DNA of 64,000 nucleotides from Alphaproteobacteria bacterium (GCA_017307375.1 JAFKFH010000014.1:173867-237866), one strand, 5' to 3'. Numbered from the stretch's first letter, positions 18,166-28,642 are shown. Translations and numbers: made by a program. Notes: generated by a model not told the origin, from the letters alone.

Positions 18166-19838
18166 AGCTCGGCCCTCACAATAATCCTCGAGGCATTTGT
18201 CGTCCCCGACAGTAGGCGGCTGACAGTGCCCAGCGAGGCGCCACCGTATGCATTGGTGGCGCCGACGACCAACGTCGTGCTATCCGTGTAGCTGGCGGTG
18301 ATCGCCGAACAGGTCTGCACACCGACGCCGGCACTCGCCATCGCGAAATAGCCCGGGGCGACCTCGAACGTCACAGTCGGCGCAACCGCCATCGGCGGGA
18401 CGAGCGGCACGACATAGCTTGCCGTCGACGCCGTCTCGACCATGCCGGCAAAATAGGTCTGTGAAGAGCCGTCCTTTGCCATGACCTGGAGATAACGCTG
18501 GCAAAGCGCCAGCTCAGCCGCGTAGGGGCGGAAATCGAAGGTGGTCGCGGCCGTGCCGCGCTCCAACTGCACATTGGCGATCGACCAGGTCGCGCCGGCG
18601 GTGGCCATCAGGTTGACCGAACCCGTCGCGCCGAAATAATTGGCCGCGGCCCAGTTACCCGCGGCGCCGAGCCCGGACGATCCCGAGCCCAGGCAAAAAA
18701 TCACATCAAGCCCGACCGAACCGGCCGTGATCGGCCAGGTACCGGAGGTGTCGCCGGTGATGGTGACGGAGATCGTCGTGGGCGTGTTCGCGGTGGGGAT
18801 CGAGTAGGTGAACGGCCAGGACCGGTTGGCCGCGCCGTTGCGGATCGAGCCACTGAACGTGCCGGTGACGGATGAGCGGACGATGAACGACAGCGTGATC
18901 GACTGCGCCCCGGACGCACCGAACCCGAGGTCGGCCACCTGCGGCCCCTCGATCCGGTGCAGGATCGCGTAACTGTCCGACGCGCCCGGGCTGGCCGCCG
19001 CCGTGCCGACGGTGGCAGTGAGCATGTAGGGATAGCCGCTGGCGCCACTGCTGCGCGAGACGGTGAAGGTGCCGGCCGAGGCGACCCCGAACGCTTGCCA
19101 GCGGTCGATCGGATAGACGCGGGTGGCGCTGTTGACCGTCGTGCTGCCCGACAGCTGCATCACCCGGAAATTGCCGTTGATGATGCGGTTCAGCCCGACG
19201 CCCGCGCCGGCCAGCGCGGTTTGGACGAACGCGGTCGTCGCGATCTGCGTCGTGTTGGTCCCGCCCGTCGCCGTCGGGGCCGTGGGCGTCCCGGTCAGAG
19301 CCGGCGATGCCAGCGGCGCGGCGCCCGAGATGTTCGCGACGCCCAGGGTGACGGCGCCGGTAAACGTGTTGACCGAACTCACGCCGCCCGTCGCGCCGGT
19401 CGGCCCGCGCGGCGACGACAACTGAATAGCCCAGTCCGCGAATGTGCCCGCGCCGGCTGTCAGCTGCACCGAGACAGTGAGGACCAGGCCGACCCGCGAC
19501 GTGACCTGGCCCCACATCCAATTCGTGGTCGGGTTGGCCTGGCTGGGGATCATGACGTAGTTGCCGGCAATCAGCGGCAACTGATCCGCCATCGTGAACG
19601 ACATCGACCCGGTGCCGATCGTCCGCGAGGTCGTCGACGTCGTCGACGTCAGGGCGAAGGTCTGCGCCAGCGAGGCCGCCAGCTGGGCCGCCGCCGCGTC
19701 GTCGATCGCGCCCTGCGACAGTGCCGCCAGGGCCGTGCACAATTCTGGGAACCGGGTGAGGTAGCCCGGCCCCTGGAACTGATCGGGAAAGACGAAGATG
19801 TCGCCGCTGCCCGGCGGGATCTCGATTGACGTGCTCAA
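18162..19838 (-). CDS. Tail fibre protein
   Basis: This 558-residue protein is rich in Thr, Ser, Ala and Gly, with a short collagen-like GPTGATGG near residue 145, repeats such as TGTPTAPTATGGTNTTQIATTAF seen in receptor-binding tail proteins, and a beta-rich C-terminal half (about 220-500). It probably forms the trimeric host-recognition fibre. The start is TTG 19838, supported by an excellent ribosome site (AAGGAGGTGATG) just upstream that overlaps the previous gene's end. Confidence 0.8.
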   Translation of the reverse strand: MSTSIEIPPGSGDIFVFPDQFQGPGYLTRFPELCTALAALSQGAIDDAAAAQLAASLAQTFALTSTTSTTSRTIGTGSMSFTMADQLPLIAGNYVMIPSQANPTTNWMWGQVTSRVGLVLTVSVQLTAGAGTFADWAIQLSSPRGPTGATGGVSSVNTFTGAVTLGVANISGAAPLASPALTGTPTAPTATGGTNTTQIATTAFVQTALAGAGVGLNRIINGNFRVMQLSGSTTVNSATRVYPIDRWQAFGVASAGTFTVSRSSGASGYPYMLTATVGTAAASPGASDSYAILHRIEGPQVADLGFGASGAQSITLSFIVRSSVTGTFSGSIRNGAANRSWPFTYSIPTANTPTTISVTITGDTSGTWPITAGSVGLDVIFCLGSGSSGLGAAGNWAAANYFGATGSVNLMATAGATWSIANVQLERGTAATTFDFRPYAAELALCQRYLQVMAKDGSSQTYFAGMVETASTASYVVPLVPPMAVAPTVTFEVAPGYFAMASAGVGVQTCSAITASYTDSTTLVVGATNAYGGASLGTVSRLLSGTTNASRIIVRAEL

Positions 19839-20716
19839 GGCATCACCTCCTTCAATTCGAAGCTGGCTGCGAAACGGTCGGGCGTGCTCGATTCGACCGA
19901 GGCGAGTTGCGACAGCGTGGCCAGGAACGACCGCCTATGACGATGGACCGTGTCATCCGGGTTCCACGCGAAAAACAGTTGCTGGTCTATGCCTATCGTG
20001 CGGATCAGGTCGAAGGCCGAGGCCATCGCCTCGTCCTCGGGCAGGAAGTTGAAGACGATCTTCGCGGTGCGCGCGGCCTCGCGCCGGTCGAAGAACGACG
20101 CGCCTGACAGCGACCGGACCGACCCGGTCAACGTCTCGGCGCCCAGGCCCGAGCCGACCGCCATGTTCAGCGAGCCTTGCCAGCCTGCCGCCAGGACCAG
20201 CCGGGGAATTTCGATGTAGCCGTCAGGATTCGACGTGTCGGCGATCTCGATGCGCCAGTACCGCGCGATCGGCGGCGAGGCGAACACCTGAATGATCGGC
20301 ATCCGCGACACCGCCGCCTCCTCGGGCGACATCCGGCCATCCCACCAGCTCGCCGAGCCATAGAGCGTGGTGCCCCATGGGTAGATGATCGGATACACGT
20401 CGAGCCAGCCGGAATCGGTCACCAGGTCGGGCGCGACGAACGAGCCGGCCGCGGTGCTGCTACGAATGCGATACGTCGCGCTGCGGCTGCAGTTGGAGAA
20501 GGGGATGGCCAGCGCTTTCACCAGCCGCTGAGTGCCCAGGTCGACATCGAATTGCGTCGCCGCCAGCGTCGCATTCGTCGACCGTGCCACCACGGCCAAT
20601 TGCGGGTCGCGCAGGTTGGTCAGCGGCAACCCGGCCTGCCATGCACCGCCGCTGAACGACACGGTGAAGAACGTCGCGTCGACATAGTTCGGCCCGGCCA
20701 GCAGCACATTCGCCAT
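19835..20716 (-). CDS. Tail tip/baseplate-type protein
   Basis: This 293-residue protein from the tail-tip module is of a kind I do not recognise precisely. It begins MANVLLAGPNYVD. The middle carries beta-sandwich-like segments (YWRIEIADTSNPDGYIEIPRLVL, like a carbohydrate-binding galactose-type domain), and the C-terminal part has FFDRREAARTAKIVFNFLPEDEA. It could be a distal tail or fibre-connector protein. Its order after the tape measure and the 520-residue tail protein fits the tail tip. Confidence 0.6.
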   Translation of the reverse strand: MANVLLAGPNYVDATFFTVSFSGGAWQAGLPLTNLRDPQLAVVARSTNATLAATQFDVDLGTQRLVKALAIPFSNCSRSATYRIRSSTAAGSFVAPDLVTDSGWLDVYPIIYPWGTTLYGSASWWDGRMSPEEAAVSRMPIIQVFASPPIARYWRIEIADTSNPDGYIEIPRLVLAAGWQGSLNMAVGSGLGAETLTGSVRSLSGASFFDRREAARTAKIVFNFLPEDEAMASAFDLIRTIGIDQQLFFAWNPDDTVHRHRRSFLATLSQLASVESSTPDRFAASFELKEVMP

Positions 20717-20734
20717 CGGATCCTCGTGATGTTG

Positions 20735-22297
20735 TCAGCCGAACAGCGACAGGCGGACGGCGCCGACGTCGTCGTGATCCTCGGTGCGGCCGATGACCCG
20801 GAAGAGCTTGCCGCCATCCCAGCCGTAGCGGGCGAGGCGGACGGCCACGACCGCGCCGATTTCGATGGTGCCGGCCCGGCCGGCCGACACGGTCAGGTCG
20901 ACATAGTCGCGGGCGACCTTGCGCAGGGCGAGGATGCGGGCCGCCTCGGTCGCCGCCCGGGTTTCGTCGACCAGCAGCGTATCGACTTCGACCTGATCGG
21001 CGAGCGGGTATTGCGTCTTCACGGTCGCGTCGCTGGCCGTGACCGACGCGCCGGCCTGGGCCAGCACCTGGCGCCGCGCCGCGGTGACCGAGCCGGCGAG
21101 GTCGGAGGTCTGCACCGTGTGGTTGACGCGGTAGTTCAAGACGACCTGCCAGACGCCCTTGCCCGCGCCGACGTCGTTGCCGGCGACGCGGTCGATATCG
21201 GCGCCGAAATCGCTGTCGGTGAAGGTCGTGACCGGCGTGCCCGTGGGCAGTTCGAACCGGGAGATGGTGAACAGCCCGGCGCGGGTGATGCCCCAGAACG
21301 CGCCGACCGAGGCCGCCACCTTGTCAAGCACGTCGCCGACCGTGGTTTCCTCGCCGACCCAGATGCCGATTTCCGCGTCGTTGGCGGCGTCCAGTGCGGC
21401 GACCGCGGCGGCATCGATGTCGCCCGACGACAGTCCGCCGGGGCCGAGGAGGATGCGTTTCCAGACCTGGGCCGCCGTGCGGTCGGCGGCCGTCGCGCCC
21501 TCGGTCGCGTCAACCGTCACCTCGCCCGATGGCGTCGTGCCCAGGCGGATATAGGCCCCGTCGCCGCCCGAACCCAGGTACCAATCGAAGGTGCCGGCCG
21601 TCGGCGTGTTGGACTGCAGCGCGGCCAGGCTGGCGCGCGCCGTGCCCGGGGTGACGACGGCGGCGCGATCATAGACGGCCGAGACGACCTGCAGCGCGCC
21701 CTGGCTGATCTGGTAGATCAGCCGCGACGTGTTGCAGCATCGCGGGGCGAAGTTATAGGCCGCGCCATAGATCCGCGCCTTGACCTTGCCCTTGATGTCG
21801 GCGCCGCCCTCGACGCCGGCGGGCAGCACGTTCGATCCATCGAACTTGACCGCCGACATCGGCAGGTCGGCCACCTCGGCCTGGCGGTCGCGGATCAACA
21901 GGCGCACGACGTCGCGCGTCACCTCGGCCTGCTCGACGACGCCGGCGAACACGACCGCCCAGCCGGCCGGATATGCCGGCATCGTCAGCCCGTCGACCAG
22001 GCCGCGGCGCACGGTGATCCGCCGCCCCCAGCCGTAGGACTTCAGCGCGTCTAGCGCGCCATCGGCATTGGCGAGCGTGATCGTGCCAGATCCGACGTCG
22101 CCCCGGCCGCCGGTGCGGCCCGACGCGAATGCGTGCAGGCTGAAGTTCCCCGCATTGACGACGCGGCCGACGAACACCTTGCCGGCCGGCGTGTCGGTCG
22201 GGCGCGACGTCCAGCCCGGCGAGCCGAACCGCAGATCCACCAGGCCCGTACCGTCGTGGGCCTGGGTCTCGATCGCATAGGCCACCGATTGAGCCAT
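20735..22297 (-). CDS. Tail tip protein (central fibre/hub candidate)
   Basis: This 520-residue protein lies directly downstream of the tape measure. Features seen are an N-terminal beta-rich domain with repeated strand patterns, a CC pair (FAPRCCNTSRLIYQ) near residue 190, and a C-terminal region with VARDYVDLTVSAGRAGTIEIGAVV, resembling OB-like hub domains of baseplate proteins. I infer a tail hub or distal tail role. ATG 22297; the tape measure stop is four bases away. Confidence 0.6.
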   Translation of the reverse strand: MAQSVAYAIETQAHDGTGLVDLRFGSPGWTSRPTDTPAGKVFVGRVVNAGNFSLHAFASGRTGGRGDVGSGTITLANADGALDALKSYGWGRRITVRRGLVDGLTMPAYPAGWAVVFAGVVEQAEVTRDVVRLLIRDRQAEVADLPMSAVKFDGSNVLPAGVEGGADIKGKVKARIYGAAYNFAPRCCNTSRLIYQISQGALQVVSAVYDRAAVVTPGTARASLAALQSNTPTAGTFDWYLGSGGDGAYIRLGTTPSGEVTVDATEGATAADRTAAQVWKRILLGPGGLSSGDIDAAAVAALDAANDAEIGIWVGEETTVGDVLDKVAASVGAFWGITRAGLFTISRFELPTGTPVTTFTDSDFGADIDRVAGNDVGAGKGVWQVVLNYRVNHTVQTSDLAGSVTAARRQVLAQAGASVTASDATVKTQYPLADQVEVDTLLVDETRAATEAARILALRKVARDYVDLTVSAGRAGTIEIGAVVAVRLARYGWDGGKLFRVIGRTEDHDDVGAVRLSLFG

Positions 22298-22301
22298 GGC
22301 G

Positions 22302-25300
22302 CTATCCCTGCTTGCGCGACGGGGCCGAGGCTAGCCGCTCGACCATCCGGCGCAGCGTGGCGGTTTCGGCCTTCGACGCGGCGAGGTCCTGGCGCAGGGC
22401 CGCCGCCTCCTCGGCCGACTGCAGGCGGTAGGCGGCGAACTCGGCCGCCAGGCCCTCGACGGCCTTGACCACCTTGTCCGAGCCGCCGGCGTGACCAGGA
22501 TCGTTCGCGGCCGCGCGCGGCATGCTCGGCATGTCGAACCGGCCGGCGCGCGGGGCCAGCACGTCGCGGGTCTGCTCGGCCGTCAGGTATCGCGCCGAGC
22601 CGGTAAGCTCGAGTTCCGGGCCGGCCTCGCCGACCAGGCGGACGCCGCCGAGATGGTCACCACCCCAGCGGAACGTGGGCACGCCGCCGAGCTGGAAGAT
22701 TTTGACCCGGATCGCGTCGGCCTCGGGCGATTCCGGCGCGTGCATGCCGCGGTAATACTGGTTGCCGATCGCGTCGAGGGTCTTCCAGTCGGTGATCGCC
22801 GCGATGATCGCGTCACGCGACGCGCCGAATTGCGTCTCCATCAGTTCGCGGGCCGTCTTGGCGCCGAGGGTCGCGGCCTGCTGGTTGTAGTAGGTCGACG
22901 CATTGGTCGCCAGCGTGTCGAACTGCCCCTTCAGCGCGCTGTTCATCGTCGCCGACGCGCTGTTATCGGTGCCGGTCTGGGTGTTGCGGGCCGCCTCGTA
23001 ATCGCGGATGGCGCCGGCGATGTCGACGACCGAAGTCGCGATGGTCGGGTAATACTTCTCCATCAGCTTCAGTTGGTCGGACAGGTATTGCCGCTGCAGG
23101 TCGGCGCCGGATTTGACGTTGCCCAGGCCGTCGGCGATCTCGTTCGAAACCCGCACGAACTCGGCGGTCGCGCCGCCGTAGTAGTCGCGGGCGAGGTCGC
23201 GATAGGCGGTGCCGGCCTCGGCCGCCGCCGTCATCGCCGCCATGCGGTCATCTTCCGACAGCGACATGTCGCGGCTGCGGCTGATCTGCTGCAGGAATTC
23301 GGTGCGCGCCGCGGTGAGCTGGTCGCCCGGGTCGAGCGTGCCGGCCTTGATGTTGGCGATCGTCTTCGCCAGCGTCTCGCCGATCTGCGTATAGCCCTCG
23401 ACCAGTTGCAGCGCCCGGCTGCGCTGATCGGCCATCCGCTGTTCCGCCTGGGCCACGCGGTCGATTTCGCGGCCGAAGGCGTCCAACTCCTTCGTGGCGC
23501 GGGCCGACACGGTGGTGAGGCTGGCAATGGTGACCGACAGCGTCGACGACAGCGCCGCGCCGGCGGTCTGGGCTGCCTGCTGCGCGGCCTGTACCGCCTG
23601 CTGATAGGCCAGGGCCTCGCGCTCGAGCTGCTGGGTGTGCAGCAGCATTTCCCGATTGGCGGCGGTCATCCCGGAACGCTCGGCGTCCCACCGTTCCTGA
23701 CGCTGCCGCGCCAGAAGGGCTTCGGTCTCGGCCTCGGCCTGGGTCATCTGGCCCATGGTCACCCGCGCCGCATTCTGGCGGTCGACCATTCCTTCCGCCG
23801 TGCGGCGGTTGCCCTCGATCTGTTGCTGTCTCAGGGCCTCTTGCTCAAGCAACTGGATTGCCTTCAGCCGCTCGAGGTTCAGCTTGTTCATGCCCGACGC
23901 TTCGGCGTCGACCAGTTCCTGCCGATGCTGCTCGGCGAGGCTGGTGCGGGCGAAGGCCTGCGCGTCGCCGCCGCGGCCGACGGCGAGGTTTGCCGCCGCC
24001 TGCCGCTGGTCGAGCCCGAAGGTGGTACGGCGGTCGGCCTCGTCCCACTGCCTGTTGATCGCGGCTGCCTGGGCTGTGTTGGCCCGGTCGATCGCCGCGG
24101 CAGCCTGTTCGGCGGTCAGACCGGTCGCGACCAGGGCCTCGCGATAGGTTTCCATCTGCGCCCTGGCCTGGGCCAGCGCGGCGTCGCGGCCGGTCAGCAT
24201 GTCGGACGAGCCGGGCGCAATCGCGTTGCCGGCGGGGTCGAGGCCCATCAATCCATAGATGCTCTGCCGCTGCGTAGTGCGGGCCTGCGCTTCCTGCGGC
24301 GAGCCGGAGCCGAAATAGTCGACCGCCTGCTTGATGTAGTCCTCGACGGTCTTCTTCAGGCCCTTGCCGGCGTCGCGCGCGGCGATCTCCCATTCGAGGG
24401 TCTGACGGGCCAGCGTGTTGATGCCGGCGGCGGCGCGACGCGCGGCGTCGTCGAAACCGCTGGCATAGTCCAGCATCTTCAGCACGTCGTCGCCCGTCTC
24501 CGGCTTGAAGGCGCCGGAGGATAGGCGATCGAACGCGGCCCCGAGGGTGCCCGTCGCGCCGGTCAGATATGACTGCCCCTCGCGCCCGGCAAAGAAACGC
24601 TGGATCCACTCTTGCAGGTTGGCCGGGCCGTCGAAGGTGCTGGTCTTGCCGATTAGCCCAATGGGGTTGCTGGTATCCTCGAAGCCGCGCTTCAGCAGGT
24701 CCTGATTGAGCGTCAGGCCGAACTTGTCGATGATGCCGTTCACCAGCGTGACGGCCTGCTGCATCTGCTGGATTTCCCGGCTGTTGTCGTAGCCGTCGAG
24801 GCTGGTGGTCTGGCCAAACGTCAGGCGGCCGTTCTTGACGGCGCCGAGCTGCGCGTTGCCGAGCGGACGCTGATCGTCCTTTCCGAACAGGCCGCCGATG
24901 ATGCCGCCGGCACCGCCGCCCAGCAGTCCGCCGAGCAACGTGCCGACGCCAGGGAACAGGAACGTCCCGGCGAGCGCACCGCCGAGCGATCCGACGCCGG
25001 AGCCGATCATGCCGCCGACCTGGGAACCGCCCAGCAGGCTGTTGAGAAGCATGCCGGCACCGAAGCCCGCGCCGGCACCGCCCAGCAGGCCGGACAGCGA
25101 CGTCGTGGTGCCCAGGGCGCCGGTTGCCAGGGGCATCGGGCCGATGAATGCGGCCGACGGCGCGGCAGCGGCGATGCCGGAGCCGAAACCGAGCGACGTG
25201 CCAATCCCGTTCACCCACGACGACACGCCGCCGATGGCGTCCCCCAGGAACGACTTCGCGATGCCGATGGCATCGGTGATCGGCGACAGGATCGACCCCA

Positions 25301-27755
25301 GCCCGCCGGATGACGTCGCGCCGGCCGCGCCGGTGCTGCCGGCCAGGCCGAACAGGCTGGGTACGCTGCCGACGACCGAGGCGACGATCGGCTGAATGAT
25401 CGGCCGAAGAAACGCCTCGGCCGCCATGCGGGCGAGCGCCGCGCGAAACGATGATTGGAAATCGGCCAGCATGCCGCGCCAGCCCCGGCTATTCCGCTGG
25501 AACATGTCGGCGAAGGCGTCCGAGCCGTACTTGACGACGTCGTCAGTGGTCCGATCGATGACGCGCTTCTGTTCCTCCTGGGCCTTCTTGATCTGCTCGT
25601 TCTGGGCCTTCAACTCGACGGCCGCGGCGATCCGGTCACGTTCGGATTGCGTCAGGTCGCGCAGCTTGCGGCCCTGCTCGTCGTACAACAGGGCCTGCGC
25701 CTCAAGAACCGCCTGTTGCGCCTTCTGCTCGGTCGTCAGGTCGCCCGCGGCGCGGGCCTGCGCCTCGAGCTTCAGGATATGGTCGTCAAGGGCGCGGTCT
25801 TTCTTTTGCTCCAACTCGACCTGGCGCTTCAGCGCCTCTTCATGCTCCTCGGCCGCCTTGCGGAAATCGGCCTCTTCCTGGGCACGCCGCTTCCGCTCGG
25901 CCGCGATCCTGACCTCGGAGACGTACAGGGCCTCCATCGCCTTGATCTGCGGTTCGAGCGCTTCCCGTTGCTCGTCCGTGTACTGCGGGAACTTGGCCAG
26001 GACATCGGCGCGGGCCTTGTCCTTCGCCGCGGCGATATCCTGCTGCAGCTGGGCCTGGCCTTCGAGGGCAATGCGGTCGCGGACCCCATTGCGCATGTCG
26101 TCCAGGATCCGCTTCTGTTCGGCCAGTCGTGCATTGGTCGCGGCCGCCTCACGCGCAGCCTGCGCTTGCTCGGCGGCGACGGACGAGGTGCTGCCGCCGG
26201 AAGACCCGGCAGGGGTCGGCGGCTTGAAGCCGGTCGGGACCTTCAGCCCACCGGCAATGCTGTCGGCGAAGGCCGTGGCATCGCCGCCGGTCACGAAGTC
26301 GCTGATGGCCTTCAGGACGGGCATGTTTTCGCGCAGCGCGCGCATGCGGGCGTTCAAGCCGTCGATTACCGCATTCCAGCCCGCGCCCAGCTTGTCCAGG
26401 CTGCCGACGTTCGACGCGCTGATATCGCTGAATTTCGCCGCGAGGTCCGCCCAGATCAGCTTGACCCGTTCGGCATAGGCCTTCTCTTCCCGCTCGCGCT
26501 GTTCCTGGCGCTGGCGCATGCGCTCGAAGGCGGCCGCCTGGGCATCGGTGATGACGACGCCATACCGCGCGCCCTCGGCGGCGGCCCGTTTGAAAGCCTC
26601 CTCGCCCTGGGCCAGCGCCGGCAGCATCGTGTTGCCCAGGCTGTCGCCGAACACCTTGCCGGCGATGGTCGCCCGATCGGCCGACGCGCCATACGCCTGC
26701 ATCTCCCCGGCGATCTTCGCCAGGACCGCCTGGGCGTCGGACCGCGACAGCCCGTCCAGGCCGATCCGCATGTCCTTGAGATGGTCGCGCGTGGCGCGCC
26801 CCTGGTCTCCGACACCTTCGATGGCGTCGCCGACACGCTTGAGCGCCGCCTGAAGCTCTTTCGCGTCGACGCCGAGCGCCGCGGCCTGCTGGCGCTGGGC
26901 CGACAGGGCGGCGACGGACAAGCCGGTCTGTGCGGACAGCTTCGTCAGCGCTTCGCTGACCTGCAGCACTTCGCGGGAATAGGCCGCCAGCAGGTCGGCG
27001 CCGATCTCGAAGGCCTTGTTGACGACGAAGGCCCCCACACGCTCCGCCCAGCGCTCGGCAGCCGCCGATATCCTCGCATAGGCCTCGGCGCCGCGGTTGG
27101 CCCAATCCTCGACCGCGGCAGTCGCCTTGTCGTAGGCGCCGGAAAGTTCGGCCTGCGTGCGGGCCGCAACGTCGTCGATCGCCTTGACCGTCCTGGTCGC
27201 GGCGCCACCGATACCGTCCGCCAACTGGCCGACCCGGGCGGTCGCCTTGTCCCAGCCGTTGATCGCGACATCGGCCGAGAATGCCACGGCCGCGCCGAGG
27301 GCCGCCCATTTCGCGATCGTCCACAGCACTGATTGGTCCTGGCGCTTCTGGAAATCGTTGGTCGCCTCGGTCGCCTGGCCGAACGCGCCCTTGATCTTCT
27401 CGACCATGCCGCCGAAGAACGCGCCGACCTTGTCGGCCATCTGGCGCCAGACCGAGGCCGAGTTGTCGTTCGCTGCCGCGGCCGACCGGGAAAACTGGTC
27501 CTGCATCGCCTGGTTGCGCTGCGCGGCCGCGGCCATGTCGCGATAGACGTCGTTCGCCGCGGCGCGCAGGGCAGCATAGGACCGCGCCACCTCCTGGTTG
27601 CCGGCTGACACCTTGCCCGCCGCCCGGTCGTTCGCCGCGCTGGCCTTCTCGCCCGCCTGGCCGAGGCTGTCCCATGCGCCGGCGATGGCCGCCAGGGTCT
27701 GCGACCCCTGATCGCGAACAACCACCTCGGTGACGAGCTGCGACAACACGGCCAT
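22302..27755 (-). CDS. Tape measure protein
   Basis: At 1817 residues this is by far the longest phage gene and sets tail length. The N-terminal half is Ala-rich with long predicted coiled coils and mobile hydrophobic helices. A Gly-rich hydrophobic stretch lies near residues 810-970 (GLLGGAGAGFGAGMLLNSLLGGSQVGGMIG and similar). Further coiled coil follows, and near the C-terminus is the common LVGEAGPELEL motif. At about 1.5 angstrom per residue the tail would be roughly 270 nm, an estimate from family behaviour. Start ATG 27755. Confidence 0.93.
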   Translation of the reverse strand: MAVLSQLVTEVVVRDQGSQTLAAIAGAWDSLGQAGEKASAANDRAAGKVSAGNQEVARSYAALRAAANDVYRDMAAAAQRNQAMQDQFSRSAAAANDNSASVWRQMADKVGAFFGGMVEKIKGAFGQATEATNDFQKRQDQSVLWTIAKWAALGAAVAFSADVAINGWDKATARVGQLADGIGGAATRTVKAIDDVAARTQAELSGAYDKATAAVEDWANRGAEAYARISAAAERWAERVGAFVVNKAFEIGADLLAAYSREVLQVSEALTKLSAQTGLSVAALSAQRQQAAALGVDAKELQAALKRVGDAIEGVGDQGRATRDHLKDMRIGLDGLSRSDAQAVLAKIAGEMQAYGASADRATIAGKVFGDSLGNTMLPALAQGEEAFKRAAAEGARYGVVITDAQAAAFERMRQRQEQREREEKAYAERVKLIWADLAAKFSDISASNVGSLDKLGAGWNAVIDGLNARMRALRENMPVLKAISDFVTGGDATAFADSIAGGLKVPTGFKPPTPAGSSGGSTSSVAAEQAQAAREAAATNARLAEQKRILDDMRNGVRDRIALEGQAQLQQDIAAAKDKARADVLAKFPQYTDEQREALEPQIKAMEALYVSEVRIAAERKRRAQEEADFRKAAEEHEEALKRQVELEQKKDRALDDHILKLEAQARAAGDLTTEQKAQQAVLEAQALLYDEQGRKLRDLTQSERDRIAAAVELKAQNEQIKKAQEEQKRVIDRTTDDVVKYGSDAFADMFQRNSRGWRGMLADFQSSFRAALARMAAEAFLRPIIQPIVASVVGSVPSLFGLAGSTGAAGATSSGGLGSILSPITDAIGIAKSFLGDAIGGVSSWVNGIGTSLGFGSGIAAAAPSAAFIGPMPLATGALGTTTSLSGLLGGAGAGFGAGMLLNSLLGGSQVGGMIGSGVGSLGGALAGTFLFPGVGTLLGGLLGGGAGGIIGGLFGKDDQRPLGNAQLGAVKNGRLTFGQTTSLDGYDNSREIQQMQQAVTLVNGIIDKFGLTLNQDLLKRGFEDTSNPIGLIGKTSTFDGPANLQEWIQRFFAGREGQSYLTGATGTLGAAFDRLSSGAFKPETGDDVLKMLDYASGFDDAARRAAAGINTLARQTLEWEIAARDAGKGLKKTVEDYIKQAVDYFGSGSPQEAQARTTQRQSIYGLMGLDPAGNAIAPGSSDMLTGRDAALAQARAQMETYREALVATGLTAEQAAAAIDRANTAQAAAINRQWDEADRRTTFGLDQRQAAANLAVGRGGDAQAFARTSLAEQHRQELVDAEASGMNKLNLERLKAIQLLEQEALRQQQIEGNRRTAEGMVDRQNAARVTMGQMTQAEAETEALLARQRQERWDAERSGMTAANREMLLHTQQLEREALAYQQAVQAAQQAAQTAGAALSSTLSVTIASLTTVSARATKELDAFGREIDRVAQAEQRMADQRSRALQLVEGYTQIGETLAKTIANIKAGTLDPGDQLTAARTEFLQQISRSRDMSLSEDDRMAAMTAAAEAGTAYRDLARDYYGGATAEFVRVSNEIADGLGNVKSGADLQRQYLSDQLKLMEKYYPTIATSVVDIAGAIRDYEAARNTQTGTDNSASATMNSALKGQFDTLATNASTYYNQQAATLGAKTARELMETQFGASRDAIIAAITDWKTLDAIGNQYYRGMHAPESPEADAIRVKIFQLGGVPTFRWGGDHLGGVRLVGEAGPELELTGSARYLTAEQTRDVLAPRAGRFDMPSMPRAAANDPGHAGGSDKVVKAVEGLAAEFAAYRLQSAEEAAALRQDLAASKAETATLRRMVERLASAPSRKQG

Positions 27756-27779
27756 GGCTGCATCCTCCGAGGTGGTCGT

Positions 27780-28540
27780 TCACTGCTGGCGCTGGCGAGC
27801 CTGATCGGCCTCGACGGCCATGACCTTGCGGACATGGTCGTCGACGGCGTTGATGACCGCGATCAGGTCCTCGACATCGTCGGGATCGGTGATGCCGGCA
27901 CGGCCGGCATAGCGGATGATCGATTCCTCATCGATCGGCAGCGGGTCGCCGCCCATGCCGGCGTATTGCCGGCCGCGGACGAGCCGGACATAGGCGGTCC
28001 AGTACGGTTCTACCCAGTCCGGAATCTCCGGTTCGTCGGGGGCACCGCCGAGGTCGTCGGGCAGTTCCTCAAAGAACTCCCGATGCTTGCCCCAGCTGTG
28101 CCCCCAGTCGAACCGGACGATCAGTTTCCCGTCGCTTCCTCGACCGTCTCGTCGCGGTTCTGGCCGACGCGGGTCGCGGCCACGAGCGCGATATCGCGGA
28201 ACGGCCGGTACCGGTCGTCCAACAGCAGCTTGGCCGCCGTCTCGGGCGAATAGGGCACGGCCGGGCCGCCGGCGGACTCGAAGAGGCCGTCCCAGTCGAG
28301 AATGCAGACCTCGTGCAGGATCTCGGCGGTGATGCGCTCCATCGTCTCGCTCGGGATACCGCCGGGCGCCTTGCGCACCTTCGAGGGCAGCGCGCGGACC
28401 TTCTTGTCGCGGGCGATCGTGGCCAGCTTGCAGTTCAGCGAGCGGGCGCGAATGCGGATGCCATCCCCGTCGGGCAGGTCATCGACCCATTCGCCCGCCT
28501 CGACAGCCTGCGTGTTCAGTTCAACATCGGTCAGAAACAT
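27780..28540 (-). CDS. Tail assembly chaperone GT fusion made by -1 frameshift
   Basis: The slippery heptamer G GGA AAC (28130-28124, read leftward, in the zero frame) sits immediately before the stop of the G frame. Slipping back one base opens a 114-residue frame from CTG at 28124-28122 to the stop at 27782-27780, with no good start of its own. This is the lambda gpG/gpGT arrangement. Fusion length is about 253 residues. The T part contains RFDWGHSWGKHREFFEELP and a helical C-terminus. The zero-frame and -1-frame products together chaperone the tape measure during tail assembly. Confidence 0.85.
28121..28540 (-). CDS. Tail assembly chaperone, short form (gpG-like)
   Basis: This 139-residue product ends EEATGN at the stop just after the slippery site. 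It is a small, mixed alpha/beta protein with LNCKLATIARDKKVRAL and a SPETAAKLLLDDRYRPFRDIAL helix region that resembles gpG-like chaperones of other siphophages. ATG 28540 (MFLTD) has a GGAG site seven bases upstream; the ATG at 28552 lacks one. It lies between the tail tube and tape measure genes, the standard place. Confidence 0.8.
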   Translation of the reverse strand: MFLTDVELNTQAVEAGEWVDDLPDGDGIRIRARSLNCKLATIARDKKVRALPSKVRKAPGGIPSETMERITAEILHEVCILDWDGLFESAGGPAVPYSPETAAKLLLDDRYRPFRDIALVAATRVGQNRDETVEEATGN

Positions 28541-28642
28541 CGGGATCTCCATGTCATCGGGTATCGGGAAGGTGGCCGACGGCGCCCCGATGCAAACGCC
28601 GCCGGCCGGCCCCGCCCCGGGAGGGCGGGCGGGGTAGCTGGA

